Assembly: GCA_035707805.1 (NCBI GenBank)
Contig: DASSTS010000051.1
Span: 1-64,000 of the forward strand
Source of the DNA: Castellaniella sp035707805
GTDB lineage: Bacteria; Pseudomonadota; Gammaproteobacteria; Burkholderiales; Burkholderiaceae_B
Length of the DNA stretch: 64,000 nt
Direction of reading: 5' to 3'
The notes beneath the pieces are model-generated. The model saw nothing but the letters and a program-made list of their open reading frames with translations, was not told where the DNA came from and ran no database searches. This document shows, one piece after another, positions 34,194-43,019 of this stretch (position 1 is the first letter of the stretch; every line of letters begins with the position of its first letter). A program made the position numbers and the translations under genes.

Positions 34194-34207
34194 GGCACGC
34201 GAATTGC
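34194..34207 (+). promoter_or_regulatory. Sigma-54 promoter of glgA
   Basis: The sequence is GG-CACGCGAATT-GC followed by TT, a near-perfect consensus. The predicted start is near 34219, 23 bases before the GTG at 34242. Confidence 0.84.
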
Positions 34208-34241
34208 TTGTCTGCGGGGGGTAACGACAAGGGAGAGTCCT

Positions 34242-35807
34242 GTGATCCTGAACATTCTGGCGGTTTCCGCCGAAGCGTTTCCTCTGGCCAAGACGGGCGG
34301 TCTGGCCGACGCGGTGAGCGGCCTGTGCCGGTCCGTGCACCAGCCCGGCCGCGCCCATGTCACCCTGATGCTGCCCGCCTATCCCACTGCGGTGGAGGCG
34401 GTCGGCCCTTTGCGTGAATGCGCGCGCCTTGACGGCCTGCCGGGCGGTACGGCCACGCTGCTGCAGGGCGTGGTGCCCGCGCTGGGCCTGCCGGTGCTGC
34501 TGCTGCGCAACGACCGGCTCTACGACCGCGAAGGCGTATACGCGGATGCCGCCGGGGAAGAATATCCCGACAACGCGGTGCGCTTTGCGGCGCTCGCCCA
34601 GGCGGCCGCGCGGGTCGCCCAGGGGATCCGCGGCCTGCCGCGCCCCGACGTCGTGCATGCCCATGACTGGCATGCCGCCCTGGTGCCGCTGTATATGAAG
34701 CAGATGCGGGTGGACGGGCCCAAGACCCTGCTCACGCTGCATAACATCGCCTTCCAGGGAGTGTTCCCGCTGGAACTGGCCCCGCTCCTGGGCCTTCGCC
34801 CCGGCGCCCGCGTCGGCGACGGCGCCGAGTTCCACGGCCGGCTGAATTTCCTGAAGGCCGGCATTCGGCATGCGGACCTGATCAGCGTCGTCAGCCGCAA
34901 CTACGCCCGCGAGATCCTGACGCCCGCCTTCGGCTGCGGGCTGGAGGGCGTGCTGGCCGACCGCGTCGACGATTCGATTTCCATTCCCAACGGCATCGAC
35001 GTCTCGGTCTGGAACCCGCAGGCCGACGAATATCTGCCGGGCTTGTCCTTCAGCATTGGCCGGATGGGAAACAAGGCGGCCTGCAAGCGCCGCCTGCAGA
35101 ACCGCTTCGGTCTGGCGCCGGACGACGGCGCGACCGTCATGGCCCTGGGCAGCCGCATGACTCATCAGAAGATGGCCGACGTGGCGGCGCTGGCGCTGCC
35201 CGCGGCCCTGGATTCCCATCCCGAGTTGCAGGTGTGCATTCTGGGGCGGGGCGAGAAACGGATGGAGATCGCGCTGCAGGACCTCGAGCACCGCTATCCG
35301 GGGCGCTGCGCGGTGCACGTCGGATTCCAGGAACCGCACGCGCACTTGCTGCACGCCGGCGCCGACATCCTGTTGCACGGCAGCCGCTTCGAGCCCTTCG
35401 GTCTCACGCCGCTCTACGCCATGCGCTATGGCACGATCCCTATCGGGTCGCGGGTAGGCGGCATGGCCGACACCATCCGCGATCCCGGCAGCGCCCGCGA
35501 TGTCGAGTCGATGCGCCATGCCACCGGCGTGCTCTTCGAGGGGGACTCCGCCGCCGACATGTCGGCCGCCATCGACCGGACCCTGATGCTGCGGCGCCGC
35601 CCGGACATCTGGCAGGCGATGCAGTACAACGCCATGCGCACCGACTTCAGCTGGTCCCGGGCGGCGCCCTTGTACCTGCGCGCGTACCGCGCCCTGGGCC
35701 TGGGGCGTTCCGCCTTCATGCCGGCCGCGCTTCCGGCCGCGAAAGAGGAAAGCCGCGCCCGGCATTCGGGCCTGGTTGCGCAGGCCGATTCCGTGTGGAC
35801 CACCTGA
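34242..35807 (+). CDS. glgA: Glycogen synthase (GlgA-type, GT5)
   Basis: A 521-residue enzyme that adds glucose from ADP- or UDP-glucose to alpha-1,4-glucan. The N-terminal KTGGLADAVSGL binds the sugar nucleotide. Also present are VHAHDWHAALVP, the Glu region FEPFGLTPLYAMRYGTIP and the closing RTDFSWSRAAPLYLRAY. The GTG start is favoured by GGGAGAG seven bases upstream and by family alignment; no suitable ATG exists. The C-terminus has an extra tail of about 35 residues. No glgB, glgC, glgX or malQ is in the window. Its glucan is the likely substrate of TreY/TreZ. Confidence 0.92.
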   Translation: MILNILAVSAEAFPLAKTGGLADAVSGLCRSVHQPGRAHVTLMLPAYPTAVEAVGPLRECARLDGLPGGTATLLQGVVPALGLPVLLLRNDRLYDREGVYADAAGEEYPDNAVRFAALAQAAARVAQGIRGLPRPDVVHAHDWHAALVPLYMKQMRVDGPKTLLTLHNIAFQGVFPLELAPLLGLRPGARVGDGAEFHGRLNFLKAGIRHADLISVVSRNYAREILTPAFGCGLEGVLADRVDDSISIPNGIDVSVWNPQADEYLPGLSFSIGRMGNKAACKRRLQNRFGLAPDDGATVMALGSRMTHQKMADVAALALPAALDSHPELQVCILGRGEKRMEIALQDLEHRYPGRCAVHVGFQEPHAHLLHAGADILLHGSRFEPFGLTPLYAMRYGTIPIGSRVGGMADTIRDPGSARDVESMRHATGVLFEGDSAADMSAAIDRTLMLRRRPDIWQAMQYNAMRTDFSWSRAAPLYLRAYRALGLGRSAFMPAALPAAKEESRARHSGLVAQADSVWTT

Positions 35808-35886
35808 GGCGAGGGGGGCGCGGCCGCACATCCGGCGGCGCCCCCCCGCCTCAGGGCGCCTTCGCCCGCCGGCCCGCGGACTGGCG

Positions 35887-35900
35887 GGTATGGAGCTTGC
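35887..35900 (+). promoter_or_regulatory. Sigma-54 promoter of the Cys-rich mini-protein
   Basis: The sequence is GG-TATGGAGCTT-GC followed by T. The predicted start is near 35912, 30 bases before the ATG at 35942. Confidence 0.75.
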
Positions 35901-35941
35901 TCATTCCTGCGTCCATGGACAAACCAGCTAGGGAGCACGAA

Positions 35942-36178
35942 ATGGCGAAATGCGATGCATGCGGGAACGAGTACGACAAAGCCTTCACCCTGACCAAAGA
36001 CGGCAAGACCTACACTTTCGACAGCTTCGAATGCGCGATCGACGCGGTGGCGCCGCGCTGCGGCCATTGCGGCATACCGATCATCGGCCACGGGGTGGAG
36101 AAAGACGGCAAGATCTTCTGCTGCGCACACTGCGCGGAACAGGAGCAGGTCACCGGCCTGCGCGACCGGGCCGGCTAG
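35942..36178 (+). CDS. Cys-rich metal-binding mini-protein
   Basis: A 78-residue protein with eight Cys in pairs and clusters: CDAC near the start, C in SFECAID, CGHC in the middle and CCAHC near the end, with His nearby (GHC, GHGVEKDG, AHC). This fits a two-site zinc ribbon or a metallothionein-like chelator; similar proteins are often annotated as prokaryotic metallothionein. GGGAGCACGAA precedes the ATG. It is monocistronic with its own sigma-54 element. It may buffer zinc or copper under stress, which would fit the HMT1-like exporter at 3850; that link is inference. Confidence 0.75.
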   Translation: MAKCDACGNEYDKAFTLTKDGKTYTFDSFECAIDAVAPRCGHCGIPIIGHGVEKDGKIFCCAHCAEQEQVTGLRDRAG

Positions 36179-36225
36179 GCAGCCGCCGACTGGCGCCGGC
36201 CCGGGCCTGCGGGCGCCGGGCGCGC

Positions 36226-37599
36226 CTAGCCGGCGGCATTCTGCAGCGAGTGGGTGAGCGGCTGCGGGATGGCGGCGGGACGCTGGCCGATTTCCAGGTG
36301 CCGCAAACCGTGGCGCTCCAGCTCGGCGGCGTCGTAGAGCTGCCTGCAGTCGAACACCATCCCGAGATTCAGCTTGTCCGCCACCCGGGCGAAATCGGCC
36401 TGCCGAAATTCCTCCCAGTCCGTCATCACCACCAGCGCGTCGGCCTCCTCGCAGGCCTCGTAGGCGTCCGGGCAGAGTTCGAACATGGAATCCGTGATCA
36501 GCGTCTCGGCGGACTGACCGGCGACGGGATCGTAGGCCCGCACCCGCGCCCCGGCCTCGAGCAGGCCGCGCGTCAGCGCGAGGCTGGGGGCTTCCCGCAA
36601 GTCGTCCGTGCCGGCCTTGAAGGCCAGGCCCCACAGGGCCACGCAGCGGCCCCTGAAATCGTAGGCCATGCAGGCCAGCAGCGTGTCCAGCAGCCGTTCG
36701 CACTGGCCGGTGTTGACGGTCTCCACGCTATGCAGCATGTACGCGGGCTCGCCATGGTCCTGCGCCATGGAAATCAGCGCCCGGAGATCCTTGGGCAGGC
36801 AGGAGCCGCCGTATCCCGCGCCCGGCTGCAGATAGTGCGGTCCGATGCGCGGGTCGGTCTTCAGCACCTTGCAGACGGCGTGCATGTCGACACCGAGCTG
36901 CCCCGCGATGCAGGCGAGCTCGTTGACCATCGAGATCCGGGCCGCCAGGGCCGCGTTGCAGGCGTATTTGGCGTATTCGGCGCTGCGCACGTCCATCACC
37001 AGGGTGCGGCTGCCGTCCGGGTCGAAAGGCGCATACAGCTGGCGCAGCGTGCGGCAGGCCTCGGGCTCGTCGCAACCGATGACGATCCGGCCGGGATGCA
37101 GGAAGTCCTCCACGGCGCGCCCCTCGGCCAGGAACTCGGGGTTCGAGGCGACGACGAAGCGCGGACGGGGAACGACGGACGATTGCGTGTCCAGGACCGA
37201 GCGGATCTCCTCGCAGGTGCCCACCGGCACGGTGGACTTCACCACGACCAGCGTGCCGTGGGTCAGGGTGCGGGCCAGCAGGCCCGCGCATTCCAGCAGG
37301 TCGGCGAGCATCGCCCGGCCGTCCGGCCCGGTCGGCGTGCCGACGGCCAGAAAGATCACCTCGGCGCGCTCCAGGCTCAGGTCCGGTTCCAGCGTCGATT
37401 GGAACGACAGCCTGCCGCTTTCACGGCCCTCGGCAATGAGCGCTTCCAGGCCGGGTTCGTGAAAGGGCACCCTTCCTTGCCGCAGCATCTCGATCTTGCG
37501 CAAGTCCTTGTCCAGGCATGTGACATCGACTCCCGCCTGGGCGAAACACGCGCCAGTGACCAGTCCGACATAGCCGGTTCCGATTATTGCAATGTTCAT
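36226..37599 (-). CDS. ugd: UDP-glucose 6-dehydrogenase
   Basis: A 457-residue enzyme oxidising UDP-glucose to UDP-glucuronate with two NAD. The Rossmann motif is MNIAIIGTGYVGLVTG. Also present are VGTPTGPDG, KSTVPVGT, NPEFLAEG and the catalytic Cys267 in GGSCLPKD, then WGLAFKAGTDDLREAPS. Its product is the substrate of the decarboxylase at 44031. It is divergent from the glycan operon, and each side has its own sigma-54 element. It ends in convergence with the Cys-rich gene. Confidence 0.93.
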   Translation of the reverse strand: MNIAIIGTGYVGLVTGACFAQAGVDVTCLDKDLRKIEMLRQGRVPFHEPGLEALIAEGRESGRLSFQSTLEPDLSLERAEVIFLAVGTPTGPDGRAMLADLLECAGLLARTLTHGTLVVVKSTVPVGTCEEIRSVLDTQSSVVPRPRFVVASNPEFLAEGRAVEDFLHPGRIVIGCDEPEACRTLRQLYAPFDPDGSRTLVMDVRSAEYAKYACNAALAARISMVNELACIAGQLGVDMHAVCKVLKTDPRIGPHYLQPGAGYGGSCLPKDLRALISMAQDHGEPAYMLHSVETVNTGQCERLLDTLLACMAYDFRGRCVALWGLAFKAGTDDLREAPSLALTRGLLEAGARVRAYDPVAGQSAETLITDSMFELCPDAYEACEEADALVVMTDWEEFRQADFARVADKLNLGMVFDCRQLYDAAELERHGLRHLEIGQRPAAIPQPLTHSLQNAAG

Positions 37600-37656
37600 C
37601 AGGCACTCCCGCTGGGTGAAAAGGGACCGCGTGCTCGCGGTGCCGGAACTTTCCAA

Positions 37657-37670
37657 GCAATCCGCGTGCC
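37657..37670 (-). promoter_or_regulatory. Sigma-54 promoter of ugd
   Basis: On the minus strand the sequence is GG-CACGCGGATT-GC followed by TT, matching consensus at all defined bases from the GG onward. The predicted start is near 37645, 46 bases before the ATG at 37599. Confidence 0.84.
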
Positions 37671-37715
37671 CGTGCCCGGCACGGCCCCCCGCCGCCCGGA
37701 TCCGGGCGCGCGCAA

Positions 37716-37729
37716 GGCACAGAAGTTGC
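37716..37729 (+). promoter_or_regulatory. Sigma-54 promoter of the eight-gene glycan operon
   Basis: The sequence is GG-CACAGAAGTT-GC followed by T. The predicted start is near 37741, 75 bases before the ATG at 37816. It is divergent from the ugd promoter, with about 45 bases between the -24 elements. Confidence 0.8.
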
Positions 37730-37815
37730 TGTGGCTTGCCCCAGACCCATGTCGCAGGCGCGGCCGGCCGCAGGCCCCCGGCCAGACATGGCACCGAAAT
37801 CACCGGAGAACAGGC

Positions 37816-39141
37816 ATGCAGAGAATTGCGATCGTGAGCGAGCACGCATCACCGCTGGCGCCGGCGGGCGGCGTGGACAGCGGCGGCCAGAACATCTACG
37901 TGGCGAACGTCGCCCGCCAGTTCGCGGCCAGGGGTTGCCGCGTGGACGTCTTCACCCGGCTGGACAGTCCTTCCCAGCCACCGGTCATTGAATGGGACGA
38001 GAACGTTCGCATCATCCACGTGCCGGCGGGCCCAGCCCGCTACCTGCCCAAGGAGGACCTGGTCCCGTTGATGGGCGGATTCAGCCGCTTCCTGCAGGAC
38101 TGCTTCGAGGTTGCCGAAGAACCCTACGACCTCATCCATGCCAATTTCTTCATGTCCGCCATGGCCGCGCTGCCCGTCGCCCGCCGATTCGGGATTCCGC
38201 TGGCCGTGACCTTCCACGCCCTGGGGCGGGTGCGCCGCCAGCACCAGGCGCGGGCCGACCGCTTTCCGGACAGCCGTTTCGAGATCGAGGACGAGATCGT
38301 GCGCCAGGCCGACTGCCTCATCGCCGAGTGCCCGCAGGACCGGCGGGACCTGATCGACCTGTACGGCGCCGATCCGCGGCGCATCAGCATGGTGCCTTGC
38401 GGCTTTGACAGCGAGGAGATGGCGCCCATGGACCAGCGCGAGGCGCGCAAGCTGGTGCGCTGGACGCCGGGCGCGTTCTACCTGCTGCAGCTGGGCCGCA
38501 TGGTGCCGCGCAAAGGCATCGACAACGTCATCCGGGCACTGGGCCGGCTGCGCTCGCGCCATCACATCGATGCCCGCCTGTGCGTGGTGGGCGGCAATAT
38601 CGCCACGCAGACGGACCAGGACATTCCCGAGCTGCAGCGGCTGCGGGACATCGCCCGCGAAGAGGGCGTCCTGGATGTCGTGGAGTTCGCCGGCCGGCGC
38701 GGCCGCAACCAGCTCCGGCGCTATTACTGCGCGGCCGACGTGTTCGTCTCGACCCCCTGGTACGAACCCTTCGGCATCACGCCCGTCGAGGCCATGGCCT
38801 GCGCCACGCCGGTCGTGGGCTCGGACACCGGCGGAATCCGCTATAGCGTCGCCGATGGCGAGACCGGCTTCCTGGTGCCGCCCCGCGATCCCGACTGCCT
38901 GGCCGAGAAGCTGGCCGTCCTCGCCCGCGACCGGGAACTGGCCCGGCGCATGGGCCAGGCGGGGGCGCGCCGCGCCAACCGCCTGTTCACCTGGCGCGAG
39001 GTCGGCGACGAACTGGCCGAGGTCTTCGAGGTGCTGGTCCGCCAGCGCCCGCGGCCCGCCGCGTCGCGGCCGTCGCTGCCCTATGGCCTGCCCCCGGCAC
39101 ATGCCGCGCGGCGCATCAGCGAAACCGAAAGCAAGGACTGA
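37816..39141 (+). CDS. Glycosyltransferase family 4 (sucrose-synthase-like)
   Basis: A GT-B enzyme of 441 residues. The N-terminal glycine-rich entry GGVDSGGQNIYVANVA is typical of sucrose-phosphate-synthase-like GT4 enzymes. The donor half has LGRMVPRKGIDNVIRAL and the E-x7-E motif in YEPFGITPVEAMACATPVV. The donor sugar cannot be told. It is the first gene of a run of eight same-strand genes with gaps from overlap to 29 bases. Confidence 0.88.
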   Translation: MQRIAIVSEHASPLAPAGGVDSGGQNIYVANVARQFAARGCRVDVFTRLDSPSQPPVIEWDENVRIIHVPAGPARYLPKEDLVPLMGGFSRFLQDCFEVAEEPYDLIHANFFMSAMAALPVARRFGIPLAVTFHALGRVRRQHQARADRFPDSRFEIEDEIVRQADCLIAECPQDRRDLIDLYGADPRRISMVPCGFDSEEMAPMDQREARKLVRWTPGAFYLLQLGRMVPRKGIDNVIRALGRLRSRHHIDARLCVVGGNIATQTDQDIPELQRLRDIAREEGVLDVVEFAGRRGRNQLRRYYCAADVFVSTPWYEPFGITPVEAMACATPVVGSDTGGIRYSVADGETGFLVPPRDPDCLAEKLAVLARDRELARRMGQAGARRANRLFTWREVGDELAEVFEVLVRQRPRPAASRPSLPYGLPPAHAARRISETESKD

Positions 39142-39147
39142 TCTGCA

Positions 39148-39816
39148 ATGAACGTGGAACATCTGGAGCGCCGCGGCATGGGCATCGCGGTCGGGGGAGG
39201 GGCCGCGCGGGGCGCGGTCCGCGACGCGGTCCGCCGGCCCGCGGTGTTCCTGGACAAGGACGGCACGGTGCTGCGGGACGTGCCGTACAACGTCGATCCC
39301 GATCTGATGCAGTTCGCGCCCGGCGCGCGGGCGGGGCTTTCCCGGCTGGCCCGGCTGGGCATGCCGCTCATCATCATCAGCAACCAGCCCGGTATCGGGC
39401 TGGGCAAGATCGCGCCCGAGGACCTGCTGCCGGTCCGCAACCGCCTGGCGTCCATGTTCCGCAGCGCGGGCGCGGCGCTGGCGGGCTTCTATTACTGTCC
39501 GCACCATCCGCGCGCCACCGTGGCGCGCTACGCCTGCACTTGCACCTGCCGCAAGCCGGCCCCGGGGCTGCTGCACCTGGCCGCCGCCTGCCACGACGTG
39601 GACCTGCTGCGGTCCTGGTTCATCGGCGACATCCTGGACGACGTCGAGGCCGGCCGGCGGGCCGGATGCCGCACCATCCTGCTGGACAACGGCAGCGAAA
39701 CCGAGTGGCTGCCCGGCGCCTGGCGCATCCCCGAGCGCATCGAACCCGACCTGGACGCCGCCAGCCGCTGGATCAGCCTCCAGTGCCCCCGCACCGGGTC
39801 GGGAGGCGAAGGGTGA
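39148..39816 (+). CDS. HAD-family sugar-bisphosphate phosphatase (GmhB-like)
   Basis: A 222-residue phosphatase. The HAD motifs are FLDKDGTVLRD (Asp36 and Asp38), IISNQPGIG, CRKPAPG and GDILDDVEAG. The Cys-rich loop CPHHPR...CTCTC is the zinc-binding loop of D,D-heptose 1,7-bisphosphate phosphatases. The N-terminus is about 30 residues longer than usual. In LPS assembly GmhB supplies heptose-1-P; its presence beside two GT9 genes suggests a heptose-containing glycan. It starts seven bases after the GT4 stop. Confidence 0.82.
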   Translation: MNVEHLERRGMGIAVGGGAARGAVRDAVRRPAVFLDKDGTVLRDVPYNVDPDLMQFAPGARAGLSRLARLGMPLIIISNQPGIGLGKIAPEDLLPVRNRLASMFRSAGAALAGFYYCPHHPRATVARYACTCTCRKPAPGLLHLAAACHDVDLLRSWFIGDILDDVEAGRRAGCRTILLDNGSETEWLPGAWRIPERIEPDLDAASRWISLQCPRTGSGGEG

Positions 39817-39844
39817 TCGCGCCGCGCAGCGCCAAGGAGGCGCG

Positions 39845-40948
39845 ATGACCGGGGCAGAACACTGGCATGATGTCCGCACCATCCTGTGCGTGCGCCTGGA
39901 CAACCTCGGCGACGTGCTGATGAGCACCCCGGCCATCCGCGCGCTGCGGACCTCGGGGCGGGACCGCCGCCTCACGCTGCTGGCCTCGCGCGCGGGCGCC
40001 GCCCTGGGCCCGCACCTGCCCGACCTGGACGACGTGCTGGTCTACGACGCGCCCTGGGTCAAGAACGCCGCCGACGATCCCGCCGAGGACCGCCGCATGA
40101 TCGAGGTCCTGCGCCAGCGTAATTTCGACGCGGCGGTCATCTTTACCGTCTACAGCCAGAGCCCGCTGCCGGCCGCGATGATGTGCCGCCTGGCGGGCAT
40201 TCCCAAGGTGCTGGCCCACGCGCACGAGAACCCGTACCGCTTGCTGAGCCACTGGGTCCGCGATCCGGAGCCGGCCCGGCACGTGCGCCACGAAGTCCAG
40301 CGCCAGCTCGACCTCGTGGCGACGGTCGGGGCGTCGTGCGCGGATACGCGCCTGGCCTTCACCACCCACGACGCCGACCGGCGTTCGCTGGGCGTGATCC
40401 TGGCGCGCCACGGCTTGAGTCCCGCCCGTGGCTGGATCGTGGCGCACTGCGGCGCCAGCGCGGCGTCTCGCCGCTATCGGCCCGCCCTGTACGCGCGCGC
40501 CATTTCCCTGTTGCACGCTTGCGGACTGAAGGTCGTGCTGACGGGCAGCGCCGGCGAGCGCGCGCTGACCGCCGGCATCCTGGCGCAGTGCGCGCCGCGC
40601 TCGCACGTGATCGACCTGGCGGGGCAGCTCAGCCTGGGCGAACTGGCCTGCCTGATCGAGGATGCCCGGTTGCTGATCTCCAACAACACCGGCCCCGCGC
40701 ACATGGCCGCGGCGGTGGGCACGCCGCTGGTCGACCTGTATGCGCTGACCAATCCCCAGCACAGCCCCTGGCAGGTGCCGCACCGGCTGCTCTATCACGA
40801 CGTTCCGTGCAGGAACTGCTACAGCAGCGTCTGCCCGGAAGGCACCAGTGCCTGCCTGGAGGGCGTCGATCCGCGCCGCGTCGTGGCGGCGGCCCATGAA
40901 CTGCTCGAACGGCGGGCCGGCGAATTGACCGGTCCGCTGGTCGCCTGA
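39845..40948 (+). CDS. GT9 heptosyltransferase-family glycosyltransferase (1)
   Basis: A 367-residue protein of the WaaC/WaaF family. The N-terminal acceptor half starts ILCVRLDNLGDVLMSTPAIRA; the donor half has VAHCGASAASRRY, the nucleotide loop LTGSAGERAL and the C-terminal LISNNTGPAHMAAAVGTPLV. It would add heptose from an ADP-heptose donor. An AAGGAGG precedes the ATG at 39845. A cluster of Cys near the end (CRNCYSSVCP) is typical of the subfamily. Canonical core LPS genes are not otherwise present here. Confidence 0.87.
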   Translation: MTGAEHWHDVRTILCVRLDNLGDVLMSTPAIRALRTSGRDRRLTLLASRAGAALGPHLPDLDDVLVYDAPWVKNAADDPAEDRRMIEVLRQRNFDAAVIFTVYSQSPLPAAMMCRLAGIPKVLAHAHENPYRLLSHWVRDPEPARHVRHEVQRQLDLVATVGASCADTRLAFTTHDADRRSLGVILARHGLSPARGWIVAHCGASAASRRYRPALYARAISLLHACGLKVVLTGSAGERALTAGILAQCAPRSHVIDLAGQLSLGELACLIEDARLLISNNTGPAHMAAAVGTPLVDLYALTNPQHSPWQVPHRLLYHDVPCRNCYSSVCPEGTSACLEGVDPRRVVAAAHELLERRAGELTGPLVA

Positions 40949-40962
40949 AAGAAGGAGACACC

Positions 40963-41952
40963 ATGTCCGCCGCCACGAAATTGCAGCCTCCGAACGTCTC
41001 GGTCGTGGTGCCGACCTACCGCCGCCCGGACCTGCTCATGCGGTGCCTGACGGCGTTGCTGGCCCAGACGCTGCCCGCGGACCGCTACGAGATCCTGGTC
41101 TGCGACGATGGCCCGGACCCCGCCGTGCAGTCCCTGCTGGAACGCGTCGCGCGGGAACATGGCCGGCCGCTGCGCTATCTGCCCGTCACCGCCACCCAGG
41201 GGCCGGCGGGCGCGCGCAACCAGGGCTGGCGCGCCGCGCGGGCGCCCGTGGTCGCCTTCACGGACGACGACACGGTGCCAGATCCCGGCTGGCTGGAAGC
41301 CGGCCTGGCCGCCATGGCCCCGGGCGTCGATGCGGTCACCGGCCGCGTCATCATGCCGCTGCCCGATCCGCCGACGGACTACGAAAGGGACGCGGGGCGG
41401 TTGGGACAGGCCGAGTTCGTCACCGCCAATTGCTTTCTTCGCCGCGAGGCGCTGGAGCGCCTGGGCGGATTCGACGAACGCTACAGCCAGGCCTGGCGCG
41501 AGGATTCCGACCTGCATTTCTCCCTGCTGGAGCAGGGCTGCCGGATCGAGCGGGCGCCGCAAGCCATCGTGGTGCATCCCTTCAGGCCCGTGCGTTTCGC
41601 CGCCGGCCTGTCGATGCAGCGCAAGGTCATGTTCGATGCGCTGCTGTACCGCAAGCACCGCCAGTATTACCGGCAGCGCATCCGCCGGCGGCCGCCCTGG
41701 CTCTATCTCCTGATCACCGGCGCGGCGCTGGCCGTGCCCGTGTGCCTGCTGGCGGGCTGGCCCGCCGCCGCGACGCTGGCGGCCGGGGCGTGGCTCGCGC
41801 TGACGCTGGGATTCTTCCTGCGCCGCCTGCGGGGCACCGCCCGCGGCGCCCGGAATGTCGCCGACCTGGCGCTGACCTCCGCGCTGATTCCGCTGCTGTC
41901 GATCTTCTGGCGCATCGTGGGCGCCTGGCGTTTCGGGAGGGTCGCGCCATGA
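40963..41952 (+). CDS. Glycosyltransferase family 2 with C-terminal membrane helices
   Basis: A 329-residue protein. The GT-A part has SVVVPTYRRPDLLMRCL, LVCDDGPD, the metal motif FTDDDTVPDPGW and the acceptor region AWREDSDLHFSLLEQG. Residues about 245-300 form two membrane helices, placing the enzyme at the inner membrane. GAAGGAGA precedes the start. Its stop overlaps the next GT9 start by four bases. Confidence 0.86.
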   Translation: MSAATKLQPPNVSVVVPTYRRPDLLMRCLTALLAQTLPADRYEILVCDDGPDPAVQSLLERVAREHGRPLRYLPVTATQGPAGARNQGWRAARAPVVAFTDDDTVPDPGWLEAGLAAMAPGVDAVTGRVIMPLPDPPTDYERDAGRLGQAEFVTANCFLRREALERLGGFDERYSQAWREDSDLHFSLLEQGCRIERAPQAIVVHPFRPVRFAAGLSMQRKVMFDALLYRKHRQYYRQRIRRRPPWLYLLITGAALAVPVCLLAGWPAAATLAAGAWLALTLGFFLRRLRGTARGARNVADLALTSALIPLLSIFWRIVGAWRFGRVAP

Positions 41953-43019
41953 TGGATCCCGCCACCTTCTGGAAAGCCGCGCCGCGCCGGATCGCCGTCT
42001 TCCGGGCCTTGAACCTGGGCGATTTCCTGTGCGCCGTGCCCGCCTTGCGGATGCTGCGCCGCGCGGCGCCCGCCGCGAAGATCACCCTGATCGGCCTGGC
42101 GAGCGTGCGGTCCTGCCTGCCGAGGTTCCGCCGCTACATCGACGATTTCGTCGAGTTTCCCGGGGATCCGGAATTTCCCGAACAGGCCGCCCGCCTGGAG
42201 GAGCTGCCGGCCTTCTATCGCGCCATGCGCGAGCGGCGCTTCGACCTGGCGCTGCAGATGCATGGCAGCGGCGCGCGTTCCAATGCCATCGTCGAGCGCC
42301 TGGGCGCGCGGCAGTGGGCGGGTTTCGTGCCCGGCCGCGACGGGCAGACGCCCTGGCGCATGGCCTGGCCCGACACCCAGCCCGAGATCCTGCGCTACCT
42401 GCTGCTGCTGCAATACCTCGGCGTGCCGGGCATCGACGACACCGGCCTGGAGTTTCCGCTGGATGCCGAGGACCAGGCGCGGGCCGACGCGCTGGCCGCC
42501 CGCCTGCGCCTCGATCTGCGGCGCACCGTCTTCATGCATCCGGGGGCGAGGCTGGCTTCGCGGCGCTGGCTGCCCGATCGTTTCGCCCTCGTCGGCCAGC
42601 GCCTGGGGGAGGACGGCTGGCGGATCGGCGTCACCGGCAGCGAGGGCGAGCGCGCGCTGACGGCGTCCGTGGCCGCGTCGATCGGCAAGGCGGCGCTCGA
42701 CCTGGGCGGGCGCACGGACCTCGGCGCGCTGGCCAGCCTGCTGCAGCGGGGCCGCCTCCTGATCTGCAACGACACGGGCGTGTCGCACGTGGCGGCGGCC
42801 GTGCGCGCGCCCAGCGTGGTCATCGCCTCGGGCAGCGACGTGAGCCGCTGGGCGCCGCTGGACGAGACCCTGCATTCGGTGCTGCACGTGGACATGCCGT
42901 GTCGTCCCTGCGCCTATGACCGCTGCCCCGTGCCCGGACACCCATGCGCCCGGCGGATCGGCGCCGAGGAGGTGCTGCGGATGGCGCAGGGCCAGCTGGC
43001 CCGGGGAGGGCGGTCGTGA
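41949..43019 (+). CDS. GT9 heptosyltransferase-family glycosyltransferase (2)
   Basis: A 356-residue relative of the GT9 enzyme two genes upstream. The N-terminal RIAVFRALNLGDFLCAVPALRM, the donor region MHPGARLASRRWLPDRF, GVTGSEGERAL and LLICNDTGVSHVAAAV are clear. The C-terminal Cys cluster (CRPCAYDRCP) recurs. An ATGA overlap with the GT2 gene and a GTGA overlap with the next gene show translational coupling. Confidence 0.87.
   Translation: MMDPATFWKAAPRRIAVFRALNLGDFLCAVPALRMLRRAAPAAKITLIGLASVRSCLPRFRRYIDDFVEFPGDPEFPEQAARLEELPAFYRAMRERRFDLALQMHGSGARSNAIVERLGARQWAGFVPGRDGQTPWRMAWPDTQPEILRYLLLLQYLGVPGIDDTGLEFPLDAEDQARADALAARLRLDLRRTVFMHPGARLASRRWLPDRFALVGQRLGEDGWRIGVTGSEGERALTASVAASIGKAALDLGGRTDLGALASLLQRGRLLICNDTGVSHVAAAVRAPSVVIASGSDVSRWAPLDETLHSVLHVDMPCRPCAYDRCPVPGHPCARRIGAEEVLRMAQGQLARGGRS

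Noticed and set aside
32967..35831. A single 954-codon minus-strand gene across DUF3182 and glgA
   Set aside because: The part opposite glgA is a GC-rich shadow; DUF3182 begins at 34115, just after a sigma-54 element.
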